Shown here: in pieces, positions 52,064 to 60,178 of the stretch | Layout of the letters: every line of letters begins with the position of its first letter | Position numbering within the stretch: position 1 is the stretch's first letter | Source: Abditibacterium sp. | GTDB lineage: Bacteria; Armatimonadota; Abditibacteriia; Abditibacteriales; Abditibacteriaceae | Direction: 5' to 3' | Assembly (NCBI GenBank): GCA_030448265.1 | Contig: JAUJNG010000005.1 | Location: 202,140-266,139 of the forward strand | Length of the DNA: 64,000 bases | Notes under the pieces: generated by a model | The model's database searches: none | What the model saw: the letters and a program-made list of their open reading frames with translations, nothing else | Told to the model about the DNA's origin: nothing | Made by a program: the position numbers and the translations under genes

Positions 52064-52136
52064 AATGGCCACAAGAGACACAAAAATTGGGCTTTCGAAA
52101 CTCTTTTTGTGTTTTTTGTGTCTCTTGTGGCTATTT
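52064..52136. repeat. inverted repeat, GGCCACAA family, copy 2
   Basis: AATGGCCACAAGAGACACAA pairs with 52114-52136 with one mismatch; the loop is about 27 bases. It encodes the last residue or stop region of fabD. Confidence 0.9.
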
Positions 52137-53010
52137 AAAGATTCTCCAACCCTACCGTTTTATCAGTGCGTTTGACGAGTCCGGTTAAGACGTTTCCTGG
52201 CCCCAGTTCGATGAATTTGCTCGCGCCGTCGCCGAGCATATTTTGGATTGTTTTCGTCCAGTTGACCGCGCTCGTCATTTGGGGGCGAAGCGCGGCGCGC
52301 AGTTCCTGCGCGCGCGTGGCGGGCGCGGCGGTGGTGTTTTGATAGACCGGAATGCGGGCATCGGCGAACGGCGCGGCGTCAATTAATTGCGCCATTTGCG
52401 CGCCCGCTTCGGCCAAAAGCGGCGAGTGAAACGCGCCCGAAACCGGCAGTTTGACGGCGATTTTCGCGCCGCGTGTTTTGGCCTCGCGCATCGCGGCTTC
52501 GACCGCTTCGGGCGTCCCTGAAACCACGACTTGCCCTGGCGAATTGAAATTGGCCGCCACAACGGTTCCGCTTTCGCCCGCGACAGCTAAAACCTCGTCC
52601 AATTTCTCGTCCGCGAGGCCAATCAGCGCCGCCATCGCGCCTTCAGGCGCGTTCGACATCAATTCGGCGCGTTGTTTTACCAATCGCAGCGCGTCCTCGA
52701 ATTCGAGCGCGCCCGCCGAGACCAGAGCCGTATATTCGCCCAGAGAATGGCCCGCCGTCATTTGCGCTTCGAGTCCGCCCGCTTTGGCGGCTTCGTAATG
52801 AATAAAACCGACCGTCAAAAGCGCGGGTTGCGCGATTTGGGTGTCTTTGAGGCGCTCTTCCGGCCCCTCGAAACACAGCGCGCGTAAATCGAAGCCTAAA
52901 ACGGCGTTGGCGCGCTCGAAAATCTCGCTCGCGGGCGCGAACGTTTCCGAGATTTCGTGGCCCATGCCGACTTTCTGGCTGCCCTGGCCTGGGAATAGAA
53001 TTGCGTTCAT
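52135..53010 (-). CDS. fabD: malonyl-CoA:ACP transacylase
   Basis: The 291-residue enzyme has FPGQGSQKVGMG, the nucleophile in TAGHSLGEYTALVSAG and the C-terminal ELGPGNVLTGL. It loads malonyl groups onto ACP. The start at 53010 (MNAILFPG) excludes repeat-derived residues. Confidence 0.95.
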   Translation of the reverse strand: MNAILFPGQGSQKVGMGHEISETFAPASEIFERANAVLGFDLRALCFEGPEERLKDTQIAQPALLTVGFIHYEAAKAGGLEAQMTAGHSLGEYTALVSAGALEFEDALRLVKQRAELMSNAPEGAMAALIGLADEKLDEVLAVAGESGTVVAANFNSPGQVVVSGTPEAVEAAMREAKTRGAKIAVKLPVSGAFHSPLLAEAGAQMAQLIDAAPFADARIPVYQNTTAAPATRAQELRAALRPQMTSAVNWTKTIQNMLGDGASKFIELGPGNVLTGLVKRTDKTVGLENL

Positions 53011-53015
53011 ATTTG

Positions 53016-53093
53016 AGGAGACGGGAGACGGAATACAGGAGACGGGAGTGATGCGCTTCAACTTCCGTATTCCGTATTCTGTCTCCCGTCTTC
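53016..53093. repeat. inverted repeat, GACGGAATACGGGAGAC family, copy 2
   Basis: GGAGACGGGAGACGGAATAC units face GTATTCCGTATTCTGTCTCC with several mismatches. It stands between the methyltransferase and fabD. Confidence 0.85.
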
Positions 53094-53661
53094 ATTTCTT
53101 CTCCGCCTGCACTACATAATGATACGGCCCCGCGTCGCTCGTTTCTCTGATTTCAAATCCGGCGTCCTGCAAAAGTTCGCGGGTGGTTTGTGGTTCGAGG
53201 CGAATCGTGTTGGGTGGGCCAGGCTGCGATTCTTCATCGGCCCAGTTCCACTCGATAACAATCATGCGCCCGCCGCTTTTCAAAACGCGATTTGCTTCGC
53301 GCAAATGCGTTGGGGCGTCCTGAGTTTCGTGGAGGACGTTGGCGTGAAACACGATATCGACTTCGCCATCGTCCAGTTCGAACTCGTTTTCGCCGCAGGG
53401 AAGCGTTAAAACCCGCTCGTAATTGCGGCGTTTGGTTTCCAGAATTTGCAGCATGGTGGACTGCTTGTCGAGCGCGTAGACCATGCCGCGCGGACGGACA
53501 GCCTTTTCAATCTCAAAGGTGAACCAGCCCGTGCCGCAGCCGATTTCGGCCACGCGCGCTCCGGCGGGGATTTCAACCGCCGTCACGATTTCGACGGGGT
53601 TGTTCCATTGCAAACGCTCGGCGGAATCTAAAAACGCGGCGCTGTTTTGATTTATTTTCAT
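53092..53661 (-). CDS. class I SAM-dependent methyltransferase inside the fab cluster
   Basis: The 189-residue protein has the SAM motif VAEIGCGTGWFTFEIE, ALDKQSTML for the second strand and VDIVFHANVLHETQDA. It is a UbiE/COQ5-like small-molecule methyltransferase. It lies between fabH and fabD, four bases from fabH, so it should be co-transcribed; a lipid, quinone or fatty acid substrate would fit but is not shown. Confidence 0.8.
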   Translation of the reverse strand: MKINQNSAAFLDSAERLQWNNPVEIVTAVEIPAGARVAEIGCGTGWFTFEIEKAVRPRGMVYALDKQSTMLQILETKRRNYERVLTLPCGENEFELDDGEVDIVFHANVLHETQDAPTHLREANRVLKSGGRMIVIEWNWADEESQPGPPNTIRLEPQTTRELLQDAGFEIRETSDAGPYHYVVQAEKK

Positions 53662-53665
53662 CGAT

Positions 53666-54670
53666 TTAAAACCATTTCAAAACGCCGCTCGCCCAGGTCA
53701 AACCGGCGCCAAATCCAACCACCACAACCGTATCGCCGCGCTTCAAATGGCCGTCGCGTTTGGCTTCGGAAAGCGCGAGGGGAATGCTGGCGGCGCTGGT
53801 GTTGCCGTAGTTTTGCAAATTCAAAAACACCCGCTCCATCGGCATTCCCAGCCGTTTGGCCGCCGATTCGATGATGCGGATGTTCGCCTGATGCGGCACC
53901 AGCAGATCCACGTCATCGCCCGACAAATTGCATTTATCGAGGGCGCGCACCGCGCTCTCGCCCATGGCGTGAACCGCGAATTTATAAACCTCGCGCCCAT
54001 TTTGCACCACTTTGCCGTCTTCGCTGCCCACGCCGCAGCGCAGGAGCGGCCCGCCCGCGCCGTCGGCGCCCAGATCGAAACCGAGCAGGCCAAATTCGTC
54101 GGGAACTGCCGAAACGATGGCGGCTCCGGCGCCATCGCCGAACAAAACGGCGGTGTTGCGGTCGCTCCAATCGACAGCGCGTGACATCACTTCGGCGCCA
54201 ATCACCAGCACGTTTTTCATCGCGCCCGACGCGATGAACTGCGCCGCAACGACCAGGCCGTAAACGAAGCCGGAACAGGCCGCTTCGAGGTCGAAGGCGG
54301 CGCACCTGGCGCCCAGACGGTCTTGAACCAGCGCTGCGGTGGCGGGAAAGTAAAAATCGGGCGTGCAGGTCGCCACGATGATGAGGTCAAGCGATTCGGC
54401 GCCGATTCGGGCGTCTTCGAGCGCGCCCAGAGCCGCCTGATAAGCCAGATCGGTGGTGGTTTCGCCTGGAGAAATGATGTGGCGCTGCGCGATTCCCGTC
54501 CGCGAGCGAATCCATTCGTCGTTGGTTTCGACGATTTTTTCGAGGTCGAAATTGGTCAAAATTCGCGTCGGCGCGAAGTGTCCCAGGCCGGTGATTCCGG
54601 CGGGAACGAGTCCGCGCGGTGCGAGGGTGCCGTTCTGGGGCGCGGGAAGAAGGGGCGAAGAAGTGTCCAT
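53666..54670 (-). CDS. fabH: 3-oxoacyl-[ACP] synthase III
   Basis: The 334-residue initiating synthase has the catalytic cysteine in FDLEAACSGFVYGLV, histidine in VPHQANIRIIE and asparagine in NYGNTSAASIPLA. It joins acetyl-CoA or a branched primer to malonyl-ACP. The start at 54670 follows the family length after a short Pro-rich leader; the frame runs on to 54739. Confidence 0.95.
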   Translation of the reverse strand: MDTSSPLLPAPQNGTLAPRGLVPAGITGLGHFAPTRILTNFDLEKIVETNDEWIRSRTGIAQRHIISPGETTTDLAYQAALGALEDARIGAESLDLIIVATCTPDFYFPATAALVQDRLGARCAAFDLEAACSGFVYGLVVAAQFIASGAMKNVLVIGAEVMSRAVDWSDRNTAVLFGDGAGAAIVSAVPDEFGLLGFDLGADGAGGPLLRCGVGSEDGKVVQNGREVYKFAVHAMGESAVRALDKCNLSGDDVDLLVPHQANIRIIESAAKRLGMPMERVFLNLQNYGNTSAASIPLALSEAKRDGHLKRGDTVVVVGFGAGLTWASGVLKWF

Positions 54671-55003
54671 GAGACGCCCAAAGGCGCGGGGTAGTATGGC
54701 AGGATGCCGCCATTCGTCAATTCGCCGGCGCGCGCGCACAACAGTTCGGGGTGTTGAGTTGGCTCTGGCGGCATCTCTGTTCGCTGCGACTTGACATTCC
54801 TTAGCGCGGCGAAATCATGGTTTAAACGGGCCACAGCACATCGAGCAGGCGCGCTTCGATTGTTACTGCGGGTTCGACCAAAGCCGCTTCAATTGAAAAG
54901 GGCGACGCGGCAATCATTTTGTTGGCCAGACAAACGCAAGCGTCCCCTTTTGGGTGCAATACACGCCCTACAGCAGATTTTTAGTTCTCTAATCTTTCCC
55001 AGA
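54671..55003. other. non-coding gap, no recognised feature
   Basis: I see no convincing gene, tRNA or repeat in this stretch between the divergent fabH and the gene at 55069. It is one of the few long gaps without an inverted repeat. It must hold the promoter of fabH. Confidence 0.5.
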
Positions 55004-55005
55004 GG

Positions 55006-55057
55006 TTTACAATCGAGCGGGGAAGATATAGAATAAAAAAGATCAAGATATTTGATC
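55006..55057 (+). promoter_or_regulatory. sigma-70-like promoter and GATCAA palindrome before the gene at 55069
   Basis: TTTACA (55006-55011), 17 bases, then TAGAAT (55029-55034) make a good promoter in an AT-rich patch. GATCAA-N5-TTGATC (55041-55057) follows and touches the ribosome site AGGAG, so a bound regulator or a hairpin could block translation. Confidence 0.5.
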
Positions 55058-55068
55058 AGGAGAAATGA

Positions 55069-55746
55069 ATGACCATTTTGCAACAGCGCCAATACAACCG
55101 CTTCGCACGCAGCACCAAGTTCCTCGACAAGCACGAAAGTGAGTTTTCATCCGGCTCCAAGGCTTTGGCTATGCGCGATGAACTCAAGGGAATCCTGGGC
55201 AGTTTTCACGCCGCCGGACAGGAACGTAAATCATCGGGAACGGGTTCTCGTTCGCAGGCTTCGGCCAAATTGACCGCTCTCAACGCGTTGCGCGCCGCAC
55301 TGGTGGCCATCGCCGACACCGCCGAAGTCATCGAAAAGAGCAATCCCAAATTCAAAAACACCTTTAAACTTCCCGACCGGCGCCGCAAAGAAGAGTTGGC
55401 CAGCGCCGCGCGTCAATTCATTAAAGATGCTGAGCCGGTGAAGGGCGAATTTCTCGCCCTGGAAATGCGCGAAGACTTTCTGGACGAGCTGCAAAAGCGC
55501 ATCGACGGCTACGAGGCCGCCAAATCGGGAACCGGACGCGGCCAGCAGGCCGGCAAGCGCCAGGTCTCCAACGATGCGCTCGGCAATCTTCTCGCGCGCG
55601 GCTCGGAGGCCATGGGCGTGCTTGATGTCATCGTCAAAAACAAATATAGCGGCCAGCCGCCCGTTATGAACGAGTGGAGCGAGGCTTCGAAGCTCGAATT
55701 TACGCCGCGCCGCAAAAAAGGCGAGCGCGCCGCCGCCAAAAAATAA
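55069..55746 (+). CDS. hypothetical helical protein
   Basis: The 225-residue, lysine-rich protein follows AGGAGAAATGA. It is mostly alpha-helical (ASAKLTALNALRAALVAIAD, KKEELASAARQFIKDAE-like stretches) with a basic end (TPRRKKGERAAAKK) that suggests nucleic acid binding. No family recognised. It has its own promoter and a strong terminator, so it is probably well expressed as a single gene. Confidence 0.7.
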   Translation: MTILQQRQYNRFARSTKFLDKHESEFSSGSKALAMRDELKGILGSFHAAGQERKSSGTGSRSQASAKLTALNALRAALVAIADTAEVIEKSNPKFKNTFKLPDRRRKEELASAARQFIKDAEPVKGEFLALEMREDFLDELQKRIDGYEAAKSGTGRGQQAGKRQVSNDALGNLLARGSEAMGVLDVIVKNKYSGQPPVMNEWSEASKLEFTPRRKKGERAAAKK

Positions 55747-55767
55747 GCGAAATCGGCAATTGTGCCC

Positions 55768-55802
55768 AAAAAGCCCGCGAACACGGTTCGCGGGCTTTTT
55801 TG
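55768..55802 (+). terminator. rho-independent terminator
   Basis: AAAAAGCCCGCGAA pairs with TTCGCGGGCTTTTT around CACGG and continues into a T-run. It ends the gene at 55069. Confidence 0.92.
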
Positions 55803-55853
55803 GAATCTGTTTTAACTGCGATTGTCATTTGTAACCCAAGCTGCCATCTCCCT

Positions 55854-56116
55854 CCTCCCGCCATTGAAATGGCGGGCTGTAGATAACTTTCGACCTGCGC
55901 CGAAACCACACCGTGAGGTGTCCGCGAAGGCGGACAGACAAGGCGACGGGGATATAAAATCCCCGCCTGGCGAGCCTGCGGCTGAACGTGCTTCGCACGC
56001 ATCGCGGCGCTTGCTCCATGCAGTGGCGCCAACGGGGTTGTCGTTAGGGTGTGCAGACGTGCGAAGCACGTTCAGCCGTAGGCTCTCCAGGCGGGGATTT
56101 TATATCCCCGTCGCCT
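55854..56116. repeat. large composite inverted repeat with 59-bp arms
   Basis: Arms 55941-55999 and 56058-56116 pair with two mismatches and include GGGGATATAAAATCCCCGCC, itself a hairpin. Small hairpins CCCGCCATTGAAATGGCGGG (55856-55875) and GTCCGCGAAGGCGGAC (55920-55935) lie to the left. It fills the 353-base space between two convergent genes, and its right arm encodes the last residues of plsX. Confidence 0.92.
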
Positions 56117-57182
56117 CTCTCACCGGCACATTTTCCAAAGTTTCGAGGGGAGGCCGCGCCGCAATCGCGGTGCGAATTTTTCCAGTCACATCGGTGTGGA
56201 CGCTTTCTTTGGCGACGCGAATCGCGCCCGCGACCGCGTAAGCGTCCGCCGAGCCGTGACAGATGATGCAGGTGCCGTTCACGCCCAGCAGAACCGCGCC
56301 GCCCCACGCTTTGTGATCGAGACGCGCTTTCATCGCCCGCAATGCCGGTGCGAGCAACAGCGCGCCGATTTTGGCTTTGAGCGACGATTTAAACGCGTCG
56401 CGCAGCAGCATATTGAACATCCACACGTAGCTTTCGGCCAGTTTGACGGCGATGTTGCCAGGAAAACCGTCGCACACGATGACATCGACCGTGCCTTTGC
56501 CGATGTCGCGGCCTTCGACGTTGCCAAAAAAGGTGTAATGCCCCAGCGTCGCGCCCGCCTTGACGAGGGGAAACGCGGCTTTGGTGAGTTCATTGCCTTT
56601 GCCTTCTTCCTCGCCGATGGAGAGCAGGCCGACGCGCGGCATTTCGCCGCGCGCCACGCCGGAGCGCTCGCCAGGGATGATGGAATGAATGACGGGCGCG
56701 TAGGCGGCGCCCATGATGGCGAAATCGGCCAAATGGCGCGGGCGGCAATCGACGTTGGCGCCGCTATCGAGCAACACCAGCGGATGTTTGGCGGTCGGGA
56801 AAATGGTGGCAATCGCGGGCCGGTCGATGCCTTCGATGCGCCCCAGCGTGAAAAGCGCGAACGCCGAGGCCGCGCCGGTGTTTCCCGCGCTCAGACAGGC
56901 ATCGACGGCGCCTTCTTTGTGCAGCCGCGTGGCGACGGCGACGGCGGAATCGGTCTTTTTTCGCAGCGCCGACGAGGGCGGCTCGTTCATGGCGACGGTC
57001 TGAGTCGCGGGATGAAGCGAGATGTTTTCCGGTGGCGGAGAGGGCAAAAAGGGACGGATTTTGGCCTCGTCGCCCACCAGAACGATATGAATCGAGGCAT
57101 CGCGCTGCGCGGCATCGACGGCGCCCTGCACCAGTTCGCGGGGCGCGTTGTCGCCGCCCATCGCATCAATTGCAATCCGCAT
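56100..57182 (-). CDS. plsX: phosphate acyltransferase PlsX
   Basis: The 360-residue protein begins MRIAIDAMGGDNAPRELVQG and has LSAGNTGAASAFALFTLGRI and DGFPGNIAVKLAE. PlsX converts acyl-ACP to acyl-phosphate for PlsY in phospholipid synthesis. Its C-terminal residues (NVPVREATGI) are encoded by the adjacent repeat arm. It belongs with rpmF and fabH in the common order. Confidence 0.95.
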   Translation of the reverse strand: MRIAIDAMGGDNAPRELVQGAVDAAQRDASIHIVLVGDEAKIRPFLPSPPPENISLHPATQTVAMNEPPSSALRKKTDSAVAVATRLHKEGAVDACLSAGNTGAASAFALFTLGRIEGIDRPAIATIFPTAKHPLVLLDSGANVDCRPRHLADFAIMGAAYAPVIHSIIPGERSGVARGEMPRVGLLSIGEEEGKGNELTKAAFPLVKAGATLGHYTFFGNVEGRDIGKGTVDVIVCDGFPGNIAVKLAESYVWMFNMLLRDAFKSSLKAKIGALLLAPALRAMKARLDHKAWGGAVLLGVNGTCIICHGSADAYAVAGAIRVAKESVHTDVTGKIRTAIAARPPLETLENVPVREATGI

Positions 57183-57188
57183 AAAAAA

Positions 57189-57257
57189 AGAAGCGAGAGG
57201 CGAGAGGCAAGAAACGAGAATGGGTTTCTCGCCTCTCGCCTCTCGCTTCTCGCCTCT
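57189..57257. repeat. inverted repeat, GAGGCGAGAAGCGAGAGGC family, copy 3
   Basis: AGAAGCGAGAGGCGAGAGGC faces CTCGCCTCTCGCCTCTCGCT. It separates rpmF from plsX. Confidence 0.9.
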
Positions 57258-57263
57258 GGAAGG

Positions 57264-57470
57264 TTACTCCGAATCGGGGCGCGCGGTGTTCTTGGAGCGC
57301 GGCGGCAAAACGGCGCGGCCATTGTAATGCCCGCAGTTAAGACAGGCGCGATGCGGCACCATGACGACGGAACAGTTGGGGCAGGTGGTCGAATTGACCA
57401 TCTGGGCGCGCCAATGATGGCGGCGGGTTCGCACTTTGGCGTGAGATTTTCGGCGTTTGGGCAGAGCCAT
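57264..57470 (-). CDS. rpmF: 50S ribosomal protein L32
   Basis: The 68-residue protein begins MALPKRRKSHAKVRTRRHHW and has the zinc-binding cysteines CPNC and CLNC (HRACLNCGHYNG). The usual place is between yceD and plsX, as here. Confidence 0.96.
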   Translation of the reverse strand: MALPKRRKSHAKVRTRRHHWRAQMVNSTTCPNCSVVMVPHRACLNCGHYNGRAVLPPRSKNTARPDSE

Positions 57471-57542
57471 AATTAATTTTCCTTTTCCGGCTCCGCCCCG
57501 CGAGTTTTTGGCTCCGAGCGTCCGGCTTTAGCGGCTTGATTT

Positions 57543-58079
57543 TCAGTTCAAACCGCTTTTTTTGTCGTTCAATGCTTGCAAAGCGGCCCAGCGAGGGTCA
57601 TCTTTGACATCGTTGTATGCTTTGGCTTCAGGCAGTCCCTCGCAATCGGGGCGGCACAAAGGTTGAATCGGCGCGGCCAGCACGATGGCCTGACGCACCA
57701 GTTCGGAAACATCGAGCGAATGCTCCTGGAAAAGAGCGTCGATGTCGTCGCGCGTGAGTTCGTCGCCCTCGTCGTTTTCATCTTCTTCCACGGCGGCGGG
57801 GCCGAGAAAAGAATTGAAAGTTGAAATGGGCACGGTCACGTCCAGATCGAACTCCAGGGGCTGCGAATATTCGCACAGACAGCGCGAACACTCCATTTTG
57901 ACGGCGGTTTTGGCTGCTCCGCGCACCACGATGCTGCGGCGCGCGTTCGAGGCTCGCACCCAGCCGGTGGCAGGCTCGGTCAGTTCCCACTCTTCCAAAA
58001 CGGTTCCGGCGGGAATCTCAATCGAGCGTTCGACTGAAGTGCCGGAATCGCGCAGAACATCCGTTAAATCAAGATACAT
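57543..58079 (-). CDS. yceD: YceD/DUF177 family protein
   Basis: The protein has MECSRCLCEYSQPLEFDLDV and PLCRPDCEGLP, the CxxC and CxxxC pairs of DUF177. It is involved in 23S rRNA or L32 handling and is nearly always upstream of rpmF. I chose ATG 58079 (178 residues); a GTG at 58088 adds three residues. An acidic stretch (EEDENDEGDEL) lies in the middle. Confidence 0.9.
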   Translation of the reverse strand: MYLDLTDVLRDSGTSVERSIEIPAGTVLEEWELTEPATGWVRASNARRSIVVRGAAKTAVKMECSRCLCEYSQPLEFDLDVTVPISTFNSFLGPAAVEEDENDEGDELTRDDIDALFQEHSLDVSELVRQAIVLAAPIQPLCRPDCEGLPEAKAYNDVKDDPRWAALQALNDKKSGLN

Positions 58080-58213
58080 CGCGTTCACCGCGTTTACGCA
58101 AATTTTCGCTGTCTCGCCTCAAAACAACTTCAAGGCACGGCGGCGCAAAGGCATTTTACCGGACTTGCGCGCGCAGGGTCAAGTTTTCCTGTTCTCGCTG
58201 CGTTCATGGGCTG

Positions 58214-58309
58214 AGAGCGCGTCTAAAAAGTCCACGCCAGATTCTTCGGGTCGCATCCGCCCAAAGGGCACCCGCCCTCAGAATGACGGGGACTTTTTAG
58301 ACGCGCTCT
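58214..58309. repeat. inverted repeat, AGAGCGCGTCTAAAAAGTCC
   Basis: Arms 58214-58233 and 58290-58309 are perfect 20-base complements with a 56-base loop that contains GGGTCGCATCCGCCCAAAGG. Single copy in the window. Confidence 0.92.
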
Positions 58310-58318
58310 GACACGCAG

Positions 58319-58356
58319 CAAAACGCGACCCGAAATTTCGGGTCGCGTTTTGGTTT
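58319..58356. terminator. bidirectional hairpin terminator
   Basis: AAAACGCGACCCGAAA pairs with TTTCGGGTCGCGTTTT, followed by TTTT on either side. It lies just beyond the gene ending at 58366. Confidence 0.85.
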
Positions 58357-58365
58357 TGGATGAAA

Positions 58366-58737
58366 TTAGCGCACGTAGGGACGCAGATCGTATTTTCCAC
58401 CGCGATTTTTCAGGCTCGCGGCGGCGCGATAATCGGTGCGGTAGCCGTCATCGTCGGGATAAACCGCGTCATCGGGATTGTAGCCGTAACGATCATTGTT
58501 TTTGGCGTCCTTGCTCTTTTTGTAGGCGTAATAGCCGCCCGCCGCCGCCACAGCCGCCGGAACGGTTTTGCCTTTGGCCGCCATGTAAGCCGCCACAGCA
58601 CCCAGGGCGATAGCGCCGTATTTGTAGGTCTTGGCTTTGTCGGCGCGCGCGGGCGTCGGGTGCAAAAGCGCGCCGCCGGCGAGGACGGTGGCGGTCAAAA
58701 GGGCGATAGCGCGGGTGGGACGAGTGCGGAATTGCAT
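58366..58737 (-). CDS. small exported hypothetical protein
   Basis: The 123-residue protein has a signal peptide (AIALLTATVLAGGALLHPTPARA), an Ala/Gly-rich hydrophobic stretch (YGAIALGAVAAYMAAKG, AAVAAAGGYYAYKK) and a Tyr/Asp-rich C-terminus. No family recognised. It may sit at the membrane or outer surface. Confidence 0.65.
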   Translation of the reverse strand: MQFRTRPTRAIALLTATVLAGGALLHPTPARADKAKTYKYGAIALGAVAAYMAAKGKTVPAAVAAAGGYYAYKKSKDAKNNDRYGYNPDDAVYPDDDGYRTDYRAAASLKNRGGKYDLRPYVR

Positions 58738-58813
58738 GAGAAATTTCCTGTTGAATCAAAAACTGGCGCTTCGACGGGAAATTTGCGACTCGGTTCAAAG
58801 TTTTCTCAGATTT

Positions 58814-59347
58814 CTATCGTTTTTCATCGCCCAGATCGACATCTTCGAGCAGGCGCGCCAAACGATTGAGTTCCTCAATGGGCGCTTCGCCGGATTCGCT
58901 TTCGGCTCGCTCTGGAAGCGCCGGATAGGCGGTTTCTTCGGCCTGAATGCCGGTTTTTTGAACCACGTCGTCGGAAACCCAGATTTGCGCCTGGGTGCGC
59001 AGCGCCAGAGCGATGGCATCCGAAGGACGCGCATCGATTTCGTGAAGACCTTCGGCGCCGCGCCCGATTTGCAAATGCAGCGACGCATAATACACCAGAT
59101 CGGAAAATTCGTTGACGGTGACTTTGACGAGTTTCACGCCCAAATCGCCCAGAATGTTGGTGATCAGATCGTGGGTCATGGGGCGCTGCTGCTGTTTGGA
59201 CTCCAATTCCATCTGAATTGACACCGCTTCGGCCCGCCCGATCCAGATCGGCACGAACACGTTGCTCTGGGCGTCGTGCAGCAAAACCAGGGGATTATTC
59301 GACGGGTCGATGCCGATACCTTTGACAGTCATCTCAATCATGGCCAT
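58814..59347 (-). CDS. bifunctional nuclease family protein (DUF151)
   Basis: The 177-residue protein has VPIWIGRAEAVSIQMELES, PMTHDLITNILGDLG and IDARPSDAIALALRTQAQIW, the DUF151 pattern. Family members have RNase/DNase activity or regulate it. The last 40 residues are an acidic helical extension (PERAESESGEAPIEELNRLA). Confidence 0.9.
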   Translation of the reverse strand: MAMIEMTVKGIGIDPSNNPLVLLHDAQSNVFVPIWIGRAEAVSIQMELESKQQQRPMTHDLITNILGDLGVKLVKVTVNEFSDLVYYASLHLQIGRGAEGLHEIDARPSDAIALALRTQAQIWVSDDVVQKTGIQAEETAYPALPERAESESGEAPIEELNRLARLLEDVDLGDEKR

Positions 59348-59379
59348 ATAAAGAAACCTCTTCCATTCCTTGGTAGATT

Positions 59380-60036
59380 TTAACGCTCATTGCCCAAAAA
59401 GGCTTCAATTTCCTCCAGACTGGGAATGGAATGCGGCCCATCGAAAGCCTTTTGATACTTTTCGACGACGCATGAAACAAAAGCAGTTTTGTCTGCGGCG
59501 CTCACCTGGTCGCCCAGCAAACTCGCGTAACACCTCGCGACGGTCTGGAGCGTTGCCACCAGTGCGGAGTAGTCCTGCGAGGGCGCGCTCAGAATCGCTG
59601 GCGCGCCCGCCGCCCCGAAACCCACCGTCTCGCCGAAAAAAAAGCCCGCCACGCTGGGGTCTTGCGCCCGCTTTGGCAGCGCGAGGCGCGAGGCCGAGGC
59701 GGAAAGCAGCGTTCCGATGCCATGCGTGCCCGCCCGAATCAAAATCGCGTAGGGCGTTTCGATGCCGGTCTCGACTTGCGCCTCGAATGTCAAATTGGGC
59801 ACCCGTTCGAGTTCTCTTTGCAAAAATTGACCGTGATCATCGTCGCCCAGGGCGTTGCCGGACAGCAAAACCCGCGCTCCCCAGCGCGCCAGAGCGCACG
59901 CCGCGACGGTGCCGTTGCCGCCCGCCGCGCGCGTTTCGCGTTCGATGACGGCATAGCCGCGCGGAAACGAGGGGCCGTCGGTCGAAATGCGGTATTCGAC
60001 GCGAAGGGCGTCGTGGACGTGGAAATCGTATTTCAT
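59380..60036 (-). CDS. PfkB/ribokinase-like protein lacking the catalytic C-terminal domain
   Basis: Residues 38-75 (GGNGTVAACALARWGARVLL then GNALGDDDHGQFLQREL) are the typical N-terminal substrate region of ribokinases. The protein stops at 218 residues, and there is no DTxGAGD motif, which in PfkB kinases holds the catalytic base and anion hole. The C-terminal part (ADKTAFVSCVVEKYQKAFDG) is different. It may be a decayed kinase or a binding protein. Confidence 0.65.
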   Translation of the reverse strand: MKYDFHVHDALRVEYRISTDGPSFPRGYAVIERETRAAGGNGTVAACALARWGARVLLSGNALGDDDHGQFLQRELERVPNLTFEAQVETGIETPYAILIRAGTHGIGTLLSASASRLALPKRAQDPSVAGFFFGETVGFGAAGAPAILSAPSQDYSALVATLQTVARCYASLLGDQVSAADKTAFVSCVVEKYQKAFDGPHSIPSLEEIEAFLGNER

Positions 60037-60178
60037 GGTGAACGCGATGGCGGCTTCATCCGTCTGGAAGGCTTACTGCCAATTTCCCGCCGTTTCAGCT
60101 TTCGCGCCACTTCACGCCACAAATTGCGAATCGGGGGGCAATGGGCTACCCTAATCTCTGCTTTTCCCAGGATTTTTT

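Noticed and set aside
54860..54890. Possible tRNA T-arm (GGTTCGACC) in the long gap
   Set aside because: No acceptor, D or anticodon stem can be drawn around it.
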